A DNA stretch of 64,000 bases from Pseudoalteromonas luteoviolacea B = ATCC 29581 (GTDB lineage: Bacteria > Pseudomonadota > Gammaproteobacteria > Enterobacterales > Alteromonadaceae), in the NCBI GenBank assembly GCA_000333235.1, contig CAPN01000047.1, positions 34,063 to 98,062 on the forward strand. The letters are read 5' to 3'. Shown in pieces: positions 48,061 through 58,062 of this stretch (positions are counted from its first letter, which is position 1; each line of letters begins with the position of its first letter). A program made the translations under genes and the position numbers. The notes beneath the pieces are model-generated. The model searched no databases. It was given only the letters and a program-made list of their open reading frames with translations, and was not told the origin of the DNA.

Positions 48061-48639
48061 ATGCAACTTTATGGCTCTGATACTTCCCCTTACGCACGTC
48101 GTCTGCGCATTTGGCTTGAGGCCGAAAAACTGCCCTTTAATTACACGCATTTAGATATTTTTTCAACCGAAGGACGCGCTGTACTTCGTGAACATAACCC
48201 GGCCAAAAAGATCCCTTTTCTTGTCGATGGTTCAACGGTAATTTGTGACTCAAATGTCATTTTTCGCTATGTGTCACAAAAATTTCAATTATCAGCCCTT
48301 ACTTGGCAGCAGGAAAATGCGTTAACTTACATTAATGCGTGTAACGATTCTTTCGTTGAACTACTGCTATGTCAGCGCTCTGGTTTCAATACGAACGACG
48401 ATAAATTGTTTTTTAACCTACAACGCGAGCGTGTCGCTTCACTGCTTGAGTTACTTGATAAAGAATGCATTAAGCCGTCATTTATTAACTGCAGTTATTT
48501 AGCGATCAGTTTATACTGCCTGTTGGATTGGATTGCATTTCGCTCGCTCTGGCCAATGGATAACTACCCTGCTTTGCAAGCTTGTATGCAGCAGCTCAGT
48601 AAAACATTGCCTTTAGCCAGTAGCGATCCACGTAATTGA
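48061..48639 (+). CDS. Glutathione S-transferase-like protein
   Basis: A 192-residue protein. Start at ATG 48061 (MQLYGSDTSPYARRL) with AAGGAA upstream; an upstream start would add a region without homology. The N-terminal thioredoxin-like domain has the family core YGSDTSPYARRLRIWLE with Ser/Tyr at the activating position, and NPAKKIPFLVDGSTVICDSNVI with the cis-Pro and the gamma-glutamyl-binding DS motif. The helical C-terminal domain ends at LPLASSDPRN. Likely a beta-class or YfcF/YibF-like transferase; substrate unknown. 15 bp upstream of the DUF2750 gene. Confidence 0.85.
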   Translation: MQLYGSDTSPYARRLRIWLEAEKLPFNYTHLDIFSTEGRAVLREHNPAKKIPFLVDGSTVICDSNVIFRYVSQKFQLSALTWQQENALTYINACNDSFVELLLCQRSGFNTNDDKLFFNLQRERVASLLELLDKECIKPSFINCSYLAISLYCLLDWIAFRSLWPMDNYPALQACMQQLSKTLPLASSDPRN

Positions 48640-48654
48640 TTAAGAGATAACACT

Positions 48655-49005
48655 ATGAATGATTTAGAACTCGACTCCGAACTCATTAATTTCGTCACAA
48701 ACGCGCGTAAAGCAGACCAAGTGTGGGCCCTAGGTGCGGATGACGAAGGACTTGTGGTGTGCGATTCAAACCAATTTGACGACACGGATGTGCTACTTCT
48801 TTGGGACAGCGAAGAAAAAGCCAAAGCACAATGCAAAGACGAGTGGGCTAACTTTACCCCTGTCGCGGTTTCATTAGATGAAATTCTCGACGATTGGATT
48901 GAGGATCTAAATGCTGACAACGCGTTATTAGGCCTTAATTGGAACGACGACAACGTATGTTTGGAAATCGAACCTACTGGCTTTGCTCGTGCAATCGAAG
49001 AGTAA
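48655..49005 (+). CDS. DUF2750 domain protein
   Basis: A 116-residue acidic protein. A LLLWDSEEKAKAQCKDEWANF core, then VAVSLDEILDDWIEDLNADN and LLGLNWNDDNVCLEIEPTGF match the DUF2750 pattern (WSD..A..., EW..., L..F...W, GVNWD...E.EP). No function is established for the family. It begins 15 bp after the transferase gene, so they may be cotranscribed. Confidence 0.88.
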   Translation: MNDLELDSELINFVTNARKADQVWALGADDEGLVVCDSNQFDDTDVLLLWDSEEKAKAQCKDEWANFTPVAVSLDEILDDWIEDLNADNALLGLNWNDDNVCLEIEPTGFARAIEE

Positions 49006-49036
49006 CCCCCTGCTCTAAATACATGAAGCGAGAGCT

Positions 49037-49438
49037 TTAGTTCTCGCTTTCAACGACAGCACTGGTTAAAGCAATTAACGTTCCTTCAATTGCCCTCACG
49101 TATGCTTTACTACACGTCCCTTTTGTTATTGGTGGAGAAAAAGGCTCTGCGCCTGCTTGCACTGCTTTATCGTATGCGGCTAGTACATTGTCAGATTGCA
49201 ACATTAACTCAAAACCGAGTGCTGGTTGTTTTGGATGGCTGCGAATGTAGTTTTGCTTAAATTGAGATTGGGCTAGCGGATGAGTCGCAAAACCGACCAC
49301 GATCTCCCCCGTATCGAGCTCTCCGTAATCGCCCATTTCGCTGAGCATTATCGTTGCTAAACCAAACGCCTGATAATAGAAATCTAAGACTTCTGGCACA
49401 TTATCGACGTAAATGATGGCTTTCACACATTGCAACAT
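49037..49438 (-). CDS. VOC family (glyoxalase/bleomycin-resistance-like) protein
   Basis: A 133-residue single-domain member of the vicinal-oxygen-chelate fold; start at ATG 49438 (MLQCVKAIIYVDNVPEVL). The opening YVDNVPEVLDFYYQAFGL and later LGFELMLQSDNVLAAYDKAVQAGAEPF fit a dimeric beta-alpha-beta-beta-beta fold. The metal-ligand set is not clearly complete, so the enzymatic role (glyoxalase, dioxygenase or binding protein) is open. The gene is convergent with DUF2750 and its 3' end overlaps a small inverted repeat (AAGCGAGA / TCTCGCTT, 49026-49049). Confidence 0.83.
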   Translation of the reverse strand: MLQCVKAIIYVDNVPEVLDFYYQAFGLATIMLSEMGDYGELDTGEIVVGFATHPLAQSQFKQNYIRSHPKQPALGFELMLQSDNVLAAYDKAVQAGAEPFSPPITKGTCSKAYVRAIEGTLIALTSAVVESEN

Positions 49439-49590
49439 TGCACATTCCAAACGCAAAAAAGGTATCTCAATCCTAGGTGAAAAACGTAAGGATTACCACT
49501 ACACCCTATATCCCCAATCGACTTAAAGATCCAGGATCCAGTGCAGCTAACGTTGTGTAGTCTGAAGCTAAACACAGTGAAAAGAATTTC

Positions 49591-49619
49591 GGTGAGCGAA
49601 AACACAGGTTTCACTCACC
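49591..49619 (-). terminator. Terminator after der
   Basis: Hairpin with an 11-bp stem (GGTGAGCGAAA / TTTCACTCACC, one wobble) and 7-nt loop, followed on the minus strand by GAAATTCTTTTC. It lies 12 bp after the der stop. Confidence 0.7.
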
Positions 49620-49630
49620 GCATTGCAACC

Positions 49631-51103
49631 TTATGACTTGTTGCGATTTTCAGCCATAAAGCGACGTAGTTTACGCTTTTGCGATATGGTCATTTTATTG
49701 CTGCGACCGGCGTATGGGTTTTCCCCCTCGCGGAACTCAATCTTGATTGGTGTCCCCATAATGTTTAACGCTTTACGATAGTAGTTCATCAAATAGCGCT
49801 TATAACTATCAGGCAGATCATCCACTTGGTTACCGTGGATCACAAAACGTGGAGGGTTGTAGCCACCCGCATGCGCATATTTCAATTTCACACGACGACC
49901 ACGGACCATTGGAGGTTGGTGATCCGCTTGTGCCATATCCATGATTCGACGTAACATAGCGGTTGACACTCGACGCGTTGCAGAATCATAGGCTTCATCA
50001 ACCGACTCAAATAAGTGCCCAACACCGGTACCATGGAGTGCAGAAATAAAGTGAATTCGCGCAAAGTCAATGAATCCTAAGCGACGATCAAGTTCAGATT
50101 TAATACGCTCTTTTACGTATTCGTCTAATCCATCCCATTTATTGACCGCAATAACTAACGAACGCCCGGCATTGAGTGCAAACCCTAGCAAGCTCAAATC
50201 TTGGTCCGAAATACCCTCGCGAGCATCGATCACAAGTAAGATCACATTGGCATCTTCAATGGCTTGAAGTGTTTTGATCACAGAAAACTTTTCAACGACA
50301 TCAGACACTTTCTTGCGCTTACGCACCCCTGCCGTATCAATCAAAATATACTCTCGATCGTTGCGCGTCATTGGTATGTAAATGGAATCACGCGTCGTAC
50401 CTGGCATATCGTAAACGATGACACGCTCTTCACCTAAAATACGGTTAGTCAGTGTTGATTTACCTACGTTTGGACGACCTATAATCGCCAATTTAACCGG
50501 TTTATCTGCGTTGATTTGTTCAACGTCTTCGCCCTCAACGTGCTCTTCGTCAAACGCCGCAAATGCTTCTTCGCCATATTCCTCTTCAGAGGCTATCTCT
50601 TCCTGTAGATCACCTAATAGTGGGCGAAGCGTATGCTCAAGTAACTGCGTTACGCCACGGCCATGTGCAGCAGCAATTTGCAATACATCACCGAGCGCCA
50701 ATTGATAAAACTCCGCTACCGCAGAATCCGCATCGATACCATCTGTTTTGTTGGCAACGACAAAGCTCTTTTTTTGCTGTTTACGTAAGTGCTGTGCAAT
50801 GCCCTGATCTGCACTGGTTAATCCAGCGCGCGCATCGACGAGAAATAACACAATGTCAGCCTCTTCAATCGCAAGCAGCGATTGCTGAGCCATTTCCGTT
50901 TCAATGCCTTCTTCAGAGCCATCGATACCACCAGTATCAACAACAATAAACTCGAAACCTTCGTAGTTTGCCTGACCATATTTACGATCACGTGTTAAAC
51001 CAGGAAAGTCTGCAACTAACGCGTCGCGAGTACGAGTTAATCGGTTAAACAATGTGGATTTGCCCACATTAGGTCGCCCAACAAGAGCGATCACAGGAAG
51101 CAT
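49631..51103 (-). CDS. der: Ribosome assembly GTPase Der (EngA)
   Basis: A 490-residue double GTPase needed for 50S assembly. Two G domains are seen: [20 protein letters not shown] with DTGGIDG and NKTDG, and [20 protein letters not shown] with [11 protein letters not shown] and NKWDGL, followed by a KH-like domain (ending [15 protein letters not shown]). The linker between G domains (~165-205) is strongly acidic. It is the last gene of the pilF-rodZ-ispG-hisS-yfgM-bamB-der run. Confidence 0.97.
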   Translation of the reverse strand: MLPVIALVGRPNVGKSTLFNRLTRTRDALVADFPGLTRDRKYGQANYEGFEFIVVDTGGIDGSEEGIETEMAQQSLLAIEEADIVLFLVDARAGLTSADQGIAQHLRKQQKKSFVVANKTDGIDADSAVAEFYQLALGDVLQIAAAHGRGVTQLLEHTLRPLLGDLQEEIASEEEYGEEAFAAFDEEHVEGEDVEQINADKPVKLAIIGRPNVGKSTLTNRILGEERVIVYDMPGTTRDSIYIPMTRNDREYILIDTAGVRKRKKVSDVVEKFSVIKTLQAIEDANVILLVIDAREGISDQDLSLLGFALNAGRSLVIAVNKWDGLDEYVKERIKSELDRRLGFIDFARIHFISALHGTGVGHLFESVDEAYDSATRRVSTAMLRRIMDMAQADHQPPMVRGRRVKLKYAHAGGYNPPRFVIHGNQVDDLPDSYKRYLMNYYRKALNIMGTPIKIEFREGENPYAGRSNKMTISQKRKLRRFMAENRNKS

Positions 51104-51129
51104 AAATAACCCCTTTCTTAAACAACAAA

Positions 51130-51150
51130 AGGCTTCGCATAGCGAAGCCT
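51130..51150 (-). terminator. Hairpin between bamB and der
   Basis: Stem AGGCTTCGC / GCGAAGCCT with ATA loop and a modest T-rich tail on the minus strand (TTTTGTTGTTT). It may partly terminate transcription before der or stabilise bamB mRNA. Confidence 0.6.
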
Positions 51151-51176
51151 CAAAAAATCATTCGGACAATGCCGTT

Positions 51177-52355
51177 TTAAGGCTTAGCGATTGCGCTTAT
51201 TTCACCATCTCGAGTGATCACAATCAGTTTGTCACCGGCCGCAATAGGTTCGACATAAAAGCCTGAACTATCAAACTCTTCACGAGCACTTAACTCGCCA
51301 GTCGTTTTATTGACCCAATGCAAATTGCCTTCTTGGTCACCTAGCGCTAAATAGTCGCCAATGACCCCCGGCCCAGTTAAGTACCAACCACGCAGTGCCG
51401 CTTGAGTCCAACGTTCAATACCTGAATCTTTATCAACGGCGTAAATCACACCATCGCTGTCAACCAAGTATATTGTCGAACCATCTAATATCATTTCACG
51501 GTAGCTGCTGTATTCACGTTTCCAAACCACGTTGCCACTACGTAAATCTAACGCCGCTAAGTTACCATTATAGGCGATAGAATAAACATAAGCGCCGCTC
51601 ACCAAGGGCTTAGTGTCAACGTCAACCAAACGTTCAAATTCAGACGATCCTTTTGCCACCGCAACGTCGGCGGTCCACGCAGAAAAGCCACTGTCAGCGA
51701 TAAGTACCGACAAACGTCCCGTTTCTTCACCAACCAACACACCGCCTGCAGCCGAAGTCGGAGAACTTAAGCCGCGTAGCGTCAAGGCTGGCATTTCTTG
51801 TTCATAACGCCAACGCTCTTCACCGGTATCAGGGTGTAACGCAACGAGCTTACCCGAACCAAGATTAACAAAAATCAGGCCATCGCCCGCCGCGGGTGTT
51901 GATAATGCTTCACCAGGCACCGATTTACGCCAAATTTCTTTCCCTGTGTCTCTATCGAGTGCGATAAGTTCGCCATGTTCAGAACCTATATACAGTTTAC
52001 CATAGGCTTGTAATATACCGCCCGAAAGTTTCGCTCCCACATCATCAGCCCAAGGCCAAAACGAGATTTCTTTACGTACATCCGCGCGCCATAATTGTTT
52101 ACCGTCAGCCACTGCAAAAGCTTTAATGATGCCATCTCGCGAAGCCGCATAAACCGTATCTTTATAAACCGCAGGGGTCAAACGCGAGAAATAGTGCTCA
52201 ACACCATTACCTACACTGTCTTGCCAAACTACTTGTGTTTCAAACTGGTTATTAATTTCTGGTAAAACAATTTCGTCTTCGTCGTCGTTTGAAGAACAGC
52301 CCACAAGCAATGCCGAGCCCACAAGGGCTAATGCAGCCAAACTAAGCTTTTTCAT
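51177..52355 (-). CDS. bamB: Outer-membrane assembly lipoprotein BamB
   Basis: A 392-residue lipoprotein: signal ending LLVGCSSND (lipobox Cys at about 20), then repeated PQQ-type blades (VAADGKQLWRADV, DRDTGKEIWRKSV, HPDTGEERWRYE, DLRSGNVVWKREY, DKDSGIERWTQ), making an eight-bladed propeller. It helps BamA insert beta-barrels. yfgM ends 9 bp upstream and der follows, the order found in E. coli. Confidence 0.96.
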   Translation of the reverse strand: MKKLSLAALALVGSALLVGCSSNDDEDEIVLPEINNQFETQVVWQDSVGNGVEHYFSRLTPAVYKDTVYAASRDGIIKAFAVADGKQLWRADVRKEISFWPWADDVGAKLSGGILQAYGKLYIGSEHGELIALDRDTGKEIWRKSVPGEALSTPAAGDGLIFVNLGSGKLVALHPDTGEERWRYEQEMPALTLRGLSSPTSAAGGVLVGEETGRLSVLIADSGFSAWTADVAVAKGSSEFERLVDVDTKPLVSGAYVYSIAYNGNLAALDLRSGNVVWKREYSSYREMILDGSTIYLVDSDGVIYAVDKDSGIERWTQAALRGWYLTGPGVIGDYLALGDQEGNLHWVNKTTGELSAREEFDSSGFYVEPIAAGDKLIVITRDGEISAIAKP

Positions 52356-52364
52356 AACCGCTCC

Positions 52365-52979
52365 TTATTTTGCAGGTTGTGCGAGATCGTCAAGCTTAAT
52401 TTGTAGCATTGGATTATTTTCAGCACCGCCATTATCAATGGCGCTTTGGTATGCATCACGTGCGCCATTGCTGTCGCCTTTACTGAGAAGTACATCACCT
52501 TTAATTTCTGCAATTTGCGCTTTAAATGATTCAGGCATGGTTTTGCTAAGTGTCTCAAGCGCTTTATCTGCTGAACCCTGCGCCAATTGTACACGTGCTA
52601 AACGCAACAATGCGGTTGCTTTTAACTCTGCATTCTTAACATTTTCAGCCGCCCAACTTAGCTTTTCCGCCGCCTTATCAAGTTGTTTTTGCTCAACAGC
52701 CTCTTTTGCCGCAACGAAAGCCGCAAGTACGGCATAGTTTGAACCGCTATATTCAGCAATGAACGACTCACTCTTAGCCAGTGCATCATCGCTTTCAATC
52801 ACGGCAGTAAACGCGTTCGATGTTGCTTCAGCACTTTCAATTTTGTAGGCGTTGTAGGCTTTCCAACCGTATAAACCACCTAAACCTAATACAATACCCA
52901 AAGCGAGTGAAACGCCATTTTCACGGAAAAATCGTTTTATTGCTTCTGCTTGTTGTTCTTCTGTTGAATAAATTTCCAT
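52365..52979 (-). CDS. yfgM: YfgM-like inner-membrane TPR protein
   Basis: A 204-residue single-pass protein: cytoplasmic start (MEIYSTEEQQAEAIKRFFRE), a membrane helix near 22-40 (GVSLALGIVLGLGGLYGW), and periplasmic TPR-like repeats with SAIDNGGAEN near the end. E. coli YfgM associates with SecYEG and the chaperone PpiD and affects the Rcs response. Between hisS and bamB as in that species; 9-bp gaps on both sides indicate an operon. Confidence 0.93.
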   Translation of the reverse strand: MEIYSTEEQQAEAIKRFFRENGVSLALGIVLGLGGLYGWKAYNAYKIESAEATSNAFTAVIESDDALAKSESFIAEYSGSNYAVLAAFVAAKEAVEQKQLDKAAEKLSWAAENVKNAELKATALLRLARVQLAQGSADKALETLSKTMPESFKAQIAEIKGDVLLSKGDSNGARDAYQSAIDNGGAENNPMLQIKLDDLAQPAK

Positions 52980-52988
52980 GCTTACCTC

Positions 52989-54266
52989 TTATGCAATCAA
53001 GTTCGCAAGAAGTGCTTCGACTTCATTAAATGTCAGCGTAACTTGTTCTTTTTCCTCGCGTAGATATTTTACTGCTACTTGACCATTGGCGAGTTCATCC
53101 TCACCAAGAACAAGCGCCACCAAGGCACCGCTTTTATCTGCACGCTTAAATTGTTTTTTAAAATTACCACCGCCAGTGTGCACCATCACACGTAATCCTG
53201 GCACGTTAGTACGTAATTGTTCTGCAATAACAGGCGCTTGAATACTCGCCTTGTCACCCATTGCCGCCACATAAACATCTACGTCACGACGAATATCACC
53301 CACACACTCAAGCGCTTGCAACAATAGAACAAGTCGCTCCATTCCCATAGCAAAACCCACGGCTGGAGTCGCTTTACCACCTAGTTGCTCAACCAAGCCA
53401 TCGTAACGACCACCGGCGCACACCGTACCTTGAGCACCTAAGCTCTCCGTAACCCACTCAAATACCGTACGATTATAATAATCCAAGCCACGGACTAGCT
53501 TTTCATTAACCTGGTATTCGACGCCTGCGGCGTCTAAACGTTCACATAAATTTGCAAAATGTTCTGCTGATTCGGTATCTAAATGTTCAGATAGCTTTGG
53601 TGCATTCACCAATACCGCTTGGATATCAGGGTTTTTCGAGTCTAAAACACGCAAAGGATTCGAATACATACGACGTTTTGCGTCTTCATCCAGTACGTCT
53701 ACATGTTGCTCTAAAAAGGCCACGAGTGCATCGCGGTAGTTTGCTCGCGCTTCGTTCGATCCTAATGAATTAAGTTCAAGACGCACATGTTCACTGATGC
53801 CAAACGCTTTCCATAAACGTGCGGTCAATAAAATGACTTCCGCATCAATGTCTGCCGTAGCCACACCAAACGCTTCCAAACCAAATTGGTGAAATTGACG
53901 GTAGCGGCCTTTTTGCGGACGCTCATGGCGGAACATTGGCCCCATATACCATAAGCGTTGCTCTTGGTTGTACAGAAGACCATTTTCATTGCCTGCACGC
54001 ACGCATACTGCGGTCCCTTCTGGACGAAGCGTTAAACTGTCGCCATTTCGATCAGCGAAAGTGTACATTTCTTTTTCTACGATATCAGTTACTTCACCGA
54101 TAGAGCGTTTAAATAAGTCGGTTGACTCAACAATCGGAAAACGGATCTCTTGGTAGCCGTAAGACGCTACAGTATCGCGTAATGTCTGTTCTACTTTCTG
54201 CCAAATTTGTGTATCACCTGGCAGACAATCGTTCATGCCGCGGATTGCCTGAATTTGTTTTGCCAC
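52989..54266 (-). CDS. hisS: Histidyl-tRNA synthetase HisS
   Basis: A 425-residue class II synthetase that charges tRNA-His. [18 protein letters not shown] is the characteristic start; motif 2 lies around [19 protein letters not shown], the HisA motif is [14 protein letters not shown] and motif 3 has [14 protein letters not shown]. The C-terminal anticodon domain ends [11 protein letters not shown]. Length matches E. coli (424). An AGCCCGCTATTATAGCGAGCT-like hairpin lies in the 124-bp gap to ispG. Confidence 0.97.
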   Translation of the reverse strand: MAKQIQAIRGMNDCLPGDTQIWQKVEQTLRDTVASYGYQEIRFPIVESTDLFKRSIGEVTDIVEKEMYTFADRNGDSLTLRPEGTAVCVRAGNENGLLYNQEQRLWYMGPMFRHERPQKGRYRQFHQFGLEAFGVATADIDAEVILLTARLWKAFGISEHVRLELNSLGSNEARANYRDALVAFLEQHVDVLDEDAKRRMYSNPLRVLDSKNPDIQAVLVNAPKLSEHLDTESAEHFANLCERLDAAGVEYQVNEKLVRGLDYYNRTVFEWVTESLGAQGTVCAGGRYDGLVEQLGGKATPAVGFAMGMERLVLLLQALECVGDIRRDVDVYVAAMGDKASIQAPVIAEQLRTNVPGLRVMVHTGGGNFKKQFKRADKSGALVALVLGEDELANGQVAVKYLREEKEQVTLTFNEVEALLANLIA

Positions 54267-54390
54267 GAAAACCTAACCTTTTTAAAATGCGCTGTGTCGC
54301 CTTTTACGGTGACACAGAAAAGGGTTCAACCCTAAACCTAAAGAAATAGCCCGCTATTATAGCGAGCTAGGCTAAAACGTAAACGATCTT

Positions 54391-55494
54391 TTATTCAACG
54401 ACCTTCACATCTATCTTTGACTTTAAATAATCACGAACTTGGGCTTCTAATTGATTGACAACGTCATCGTTATCAATTCGCGTTTTTTGGCGCTCACCAT
54501 TGATATAAAGTCCTGATTTACGGTTCGCACCGGCTAAACCGATGTCGCTGATAAGTGCTTCACCAGGTCCATTTACAACACAACCAATCACAGAAACGGT
54601 GATCGGTTCGATGACATCTTCTAAACGTTCTTCTAGTTGATTCATGGTATTCACCACATCAAACTCTTGGCGCGAACAACTGGGACACGCAATAAAGTTA
54701 ATGCCACGAGATCGAATACGCAGGGATTTTAAAATATCGTAACCCACTTTAACTTCTTGCACCGGATCTGCGGCTAGAGACACCCTGAGTGTATCGCCAA
54801 TGCCTTCAGCTAGCAGCATTCCCAAACCCACGGCTGATTTTACTGAACCAGAGCGAAACCCTCCGGCTTCGGTGATCCCCAAATGCAGAGGTTGTTCTAT
54901 TTCTTTGGCAAGTAAACGATAAGCGCCAACAGCAAGGAACACATCCGATGCTTTGACCGACACTTTGAATTGGTCAAAATCGTAGCGACGCAAAATATCC
55001 ACATGACGCATAGCCGATTCCAACAACGCTTCAGGTGTTGGCTCACCATATTTTTCTTGTAAATCGCGCTCAAGCGAACCACCATTTACGCCAATACGAA
55101 TTGGAATTCGATGTTCTTTCGCTGCGTCAATCACTGCACGAATACGATCTTCGCTTCCGATGTTACCCGGGTTGATACGCAAACAATCTGCACCATAAGC
55201 GGCCACTTTAAGCGCAATACGATAATCAAAGTGAATGTCAGCAACGACGGGAATATCCACTTGTTCTTTTATTGAACGAAATGCTTCTGCCGCATCCATC
55301 GTTGGCACAGAAACACGCACAATATCGGCACCTGCGGCTTGGATAGCTCGGATCTGTGCAACCGTTGCATCAATGTCCATCGTATTGGTGTTCGTCATGG
55401 ATTGCACAGCGATCGGTGCACCATCACCGACAGGGACATTGCCAACATAAATTCGAGTAGACTTTCTGCGCTTAATTGGAGATTCTGAAAACAT
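54391..55494 (-). CDS. ispG: 4-hydroxy-3-methylbut-2-enyl diphosphate synthase IspG
   Basis: A 367-residue 4Fe-4S enzyme of the MEP isoprenoid pathway. Start at ATG 55494 ([20 protein letters not shown]), which aligns with the E. coli N-terminus; a GTG at 55503 overlapping the rodZ stop is possible. The TIM barrel carries [16 protein letters not shown] and [11 protein letters not shown], and the cluster ligands sit in the C-terminal part with [11 protein letters not shown] and [10 protein letters not shown]. Order rodZ-ispG-hisS matches E. coli. Confidence 0.97.
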   Translation of the reverse strand: MFSESPIKRRKSTRIYVGNVPVGDGAPIAVQSMTNTNTMDIDATVAQIRAIQAAGADIVRVSVPTMDAAEAFRSIKEQVDIPVVADIHFDYRIALKVAAYGADCLRINPGNIGSEDRIRAVIDAAKEHRIPIRIGVNGGSLERDLQEKYGEPTPEALLESAMRHVDILRRYDFDQFKVSVKASDVFLAVGAYRLLAKEIEQPLHLGITEAGGFRSGSVKSAVGLGMLLAEGIGDTLRVSLAADPVQEVKVGYDILKSLRIRSRGINFIACPSCSRQEFDVVNTMNQLEERLEDVIEPITVSVIGCVVNGPGEALISDIGLAGANRKSGLYINGERQKTRIDNDDVVNQLEAQVRDYLKSKIDVKVVE

Positions 55495-55499
55495 CACGA

Positions 55500-56429
55500 T
55501 CACTCAGTTAACGGTAGTTTAAATTTGGCTAGACGATTGCGTTGTAAAAACGACAGGTCAACCGTTTCGCCGTCAAGCGTAACATCAACCGCGTGATGTT
55601 TCACTAACACAACAGAAAATGGCGCTTTGCCCGAGACCGTCATCACGTAACCTGCTTTTTTTACCCCAAATGCAATGCGCTCCGAGGTCGAATCGAAGAT
55701 CTCAACCCAGCTTTCTTCACGAAATTGCATCACTATCGTACTAAATTCACTTTTAACTGGAGGCGTTTCTACCACGGTCGGTGCCGTTTCAATGATCGCT
55801 TCTGGTGATACAACGGGTGCGCTGGTGTCGACATCGGTAACCGTTTGCTCTTCATTACTGGTCGAGTTCGACGTGGTTTCAACGACACGCGTTTCACCCA
55901 CCAGTTCATCACTCAATGGGTCAGCGCCAGTATCTAGCGATTCAGGCTCTTCTAATGTTTCAAGTTCATTAGAAAGATCCGATTCATCGAGTAATCTTAC
56001 CGCTTCGCTCTGTTCATTGGTTACAGGCTCAGTAGCGGTTGTTTGCCACCACCAAAATAGCGATGAACCAATCACTAACGCTAAAATTAAATAGCTGACC
56101 CACATCAATCGATTGTCGTTGGCTTCTTTTTCTGTGCGTCGAGAAAAGCTCTTCATGCGACGCTTTTTCTCTGGCTCAGGATGACCGATATACAAGGCTA
56201 ATGTGCTATCAACATCCACATTCACCAACCGACAAAAACCTTTAATATAACCACGTACAAACGTCTCTGGACCGAGCGAAAGATAGTCATCCTTTTCAAT
56301 CGCGTCGATTTGAAGAGGCGTGAGTTTCAATTGCGCGGCAATAAACTCAACATTCAACTGCGCTGCTTGGCGGGCGCGTGAAAGTGTTTGGCCAAGCGTT
56401 ACTTGTGGTTGGGGGGTTTCTTCACTCAT
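55500..56429 (-). CDS. rodZ: Cytoskeleton protein RodZ
   Basis: A 309-residue bitopic protein that ties MreB to the elongation machinery. N-terminal HTH ([20 protein letters not shown], then [20 protein letters not shown]), a basic juxtamembrane region ([11 protein letters not shown]), a membrane helix near 110-127 ([20 protein letters not shown]), an acidic Ser/Thr/Glu-rich periplasmic linker and a C-terminal DUF4115-type domain ([19 protein letters not shown]). Its ATG overlaps the pilF stop (ATGA). Confidence 0.95.
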   Translation of the reverse strand: MSEETPQPQVTLGQTLSRARQAAQLNVEFIAAQLKLTPLQIDAIEKDDYLSLGPETFVRGYIKGFCRLVNVDVDSTLALYIGHPEPEKKRRMKSFSRRTEKEANDNRLMWVSYLILALVIGSSLFWWWQTTATEPVTNEQSEAVRLLDESDLSNELETLEEPESLDTGADPLSDELVGETRVVETTSNSTSNEEQTVTDVDTSAPVVSPEAIIETAPTVVETPPVKSEFSTIVMQFREESWVEIFDSTSERIAFGVKKAGYVMTVSGKAPFSVVLVKHHAVDVTLDGETVDLSFLQRNRLAKFKLPLTE

Positions 56430-57937
56430 AGTTTATAATTTGTCGGATCTACTACTAATAAAGAGTAACCTTCTTTTAAGGCTACATCGGGGGTTAATTT
56501 ATTCCAGCGCATTAACTCATCAACCATTACAGCGTGGCGATTTGCTACGTCGAGCAAGGAATCGCCAGCTTGGATCTGTGCGCTAATGCGAGGGTTATTC
56601 AAATAGATTTTGCTGCCAATCGCTAAACGTTCTGATTCTTTAAGCGCATTCCACTCTAACAACTGGCTCATTTTAATGTTGTACTTTACCGAAATACTAA
56701 ACAGATTTTCGCCAATTTGCAGTACGTGATATGGGACAGAGGGTGGCATCAGATCCGGGTTTAATAAACGAGTTTGTACCGATGACGGCGAGTTAGCAGC
56801 CGTATTTTCTGAAAAAGTCACTTCAGGTAAACTCGTTGGACGAGAAAACACCACTTCGGTTGGATCTGGCTCATAAAATTGTACAACACCCGTTGTATTT
56901 GAGCTATTCGAGGATGTATTTGTCGTCTTTGCGATGACGGGTGATTCACTTGCACGTGTTGAAGCGATTTGCGGACGCAAAGACGTTCCGCTTGCAGTAA
57001 TCGTTTGAGGCTCTGAAGCCGCTGTAACATTGCTCTTTTCAGCGACTTTACGGGTCACCTTGATTGTCGGCTGTTGCACAATACGGTCATCGGTAGTGTT
57101 GGTCAGGGCCTGTATTTGGGCTTGACGAAACTGCTCACGAAGCTGCTCCACATCACTTTGCGCGAGCGTATTATCTCGAACCCAAGAAGCTTGAACGGAA
57201 GTTGGGTAAGTTTGAAGCAGCGTTTTACGCTGAAGTTCAGCTTGCTCGATGCGCCCCATACGGGTTTCAACCAAGTACTGCAAAAAGGCACTTTGAGCTG
57301 AAATAAAGCCTTTATTTTCATAAACCTTTAATACTTGCAAAGCTTGATGCAAATCACTTTTTGCATACAGTAATTGAGCTAGCAGTAACATGGCACTTTG
57401 ACGCTGACCATTATGGTTCACGGCACTACGTAAATGTTGCTCTGCAGCATCGAAGTTATTCGCTTTGATAGAACACAGAGCAAGGTTTTCATAGCTTTGT
57501 GCTACTCGTAAATAACTGGGGATCGCTATCGCTTTTAGAAACTGCTCACTGGCCTGTGCATACTCACCTACTCGACATAAAAATGCCCCATAATTATTCA
57601 ATGTATTAGGATCGTTTGGTGCAATATCAAGGGCTTTCAAATACGCTTTTTTAGCCAATGCATCTTCGCCAACTGTCTGATAATAATGAGCAAATGAGTA
57701 ATGCACTTCTGGCAGTTCAGGCGCCATGTCTGCTGCCCGCTCAAGATTAAATTTAGCTTGAGTGGTGTTTCCAGAAGTAAGATATTGAAGCGCGAGCGCA
57801 ATACGAGTCTTTGCAGCGTCAATGGTATCGACTTTGTTTTCAACAACCGGTTTTTCACTGCCCAAGTACGTGGTTTGGGTTACGCAGCCGCTCAACCCGA
57901 GCAACGTTAGGGGTAATACAAGTACTTTACGCATCAC
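56426..57937 (-). CDS. pilF: PilF/PilW-type TPR lipoprotein fused to two LysM domains
   Basis: A 503-residue lipoprotein (lipobox LGLSGC at about 13-18). The N-terminal half has the TPR array of type IV pilus pilotins (NNYGAFLCRVGEYAQASEQF, YENLALCSIKANNFDAAEQH). After a Ser/Thr-rich linker (~280-390), two LysM modules follow (YHVLQIGENLFSISVKYNIK and IQAGDSLLDVANRHAVMVDE). Canonical PilF/PilW is about 250 residues, so this is roughly doubled. LysM would tether the pilotin to peptidoglycan; a role in PilQ assembly is inferred from position between rlmN and rodZ. Start could also be the second Met (57934). Confidence 0.88.
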   Translation of the reverse strand: MMRKVLVLPLTLLGLSGCVTQTTYLGSEKPVVENKVDTIDAAKTRIALALQYLTSGNTTQAKFNLERAADMAPELPEVHYSFAHYYQTVGEDALAKKAYLKALDIAPNDPNTLNNYGAFLCRVGEYAQASEQFLKAIAIPSYLRVAQSYENLALCSIKANNFDAAEQHLRSAVNHNGQRQSAMLLLAQLLYAKSDLHQALQVLKVYENKGFISAQSAFLQYLVETRMGRIEQAELQRKTLLQTYPTSVQASWVRDNTLAQSDVEQLREQFRQAQIQALTNTTDDRIVQQPTIKVTRKVAEKSNVTAASEPQTITASGTSLRPQIASTRASESPVIAKTTNTSSNSSNTTGVVQFYEPDPTEVVFSRPTSLPEVTFSENTAANSPSSVQTRLLNPDLMPPSVPYHVLQIGENLFSISVKYNIKMSQLLEWNALKESERLAIGSKIYLNNPRISAQIQAGDSLLDVANRHAVMVDELMRWNKLTPDVALKEGYSLLVVDPTNYKL

Positions 57938-58062
57938 GTTTGGTATCTCAATCCGTTATTACTCTTTATGCTGTGGCACTATATTACCGAAAAGCCCTTG
58001 CGGATCACTCTTTTTTGAACAAATGGCGCACATTTATCAAAAATGACGCCATTAAACGCTAT

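Noticed and set aside
49026..49049. Terminator between DUF2750 and VOC genes
   Set aside because: The AAGCGAGA/TCTCGCTT hairpin lacks a T-run on either strand and overlaps the VOC stop region; noted within that gene only.
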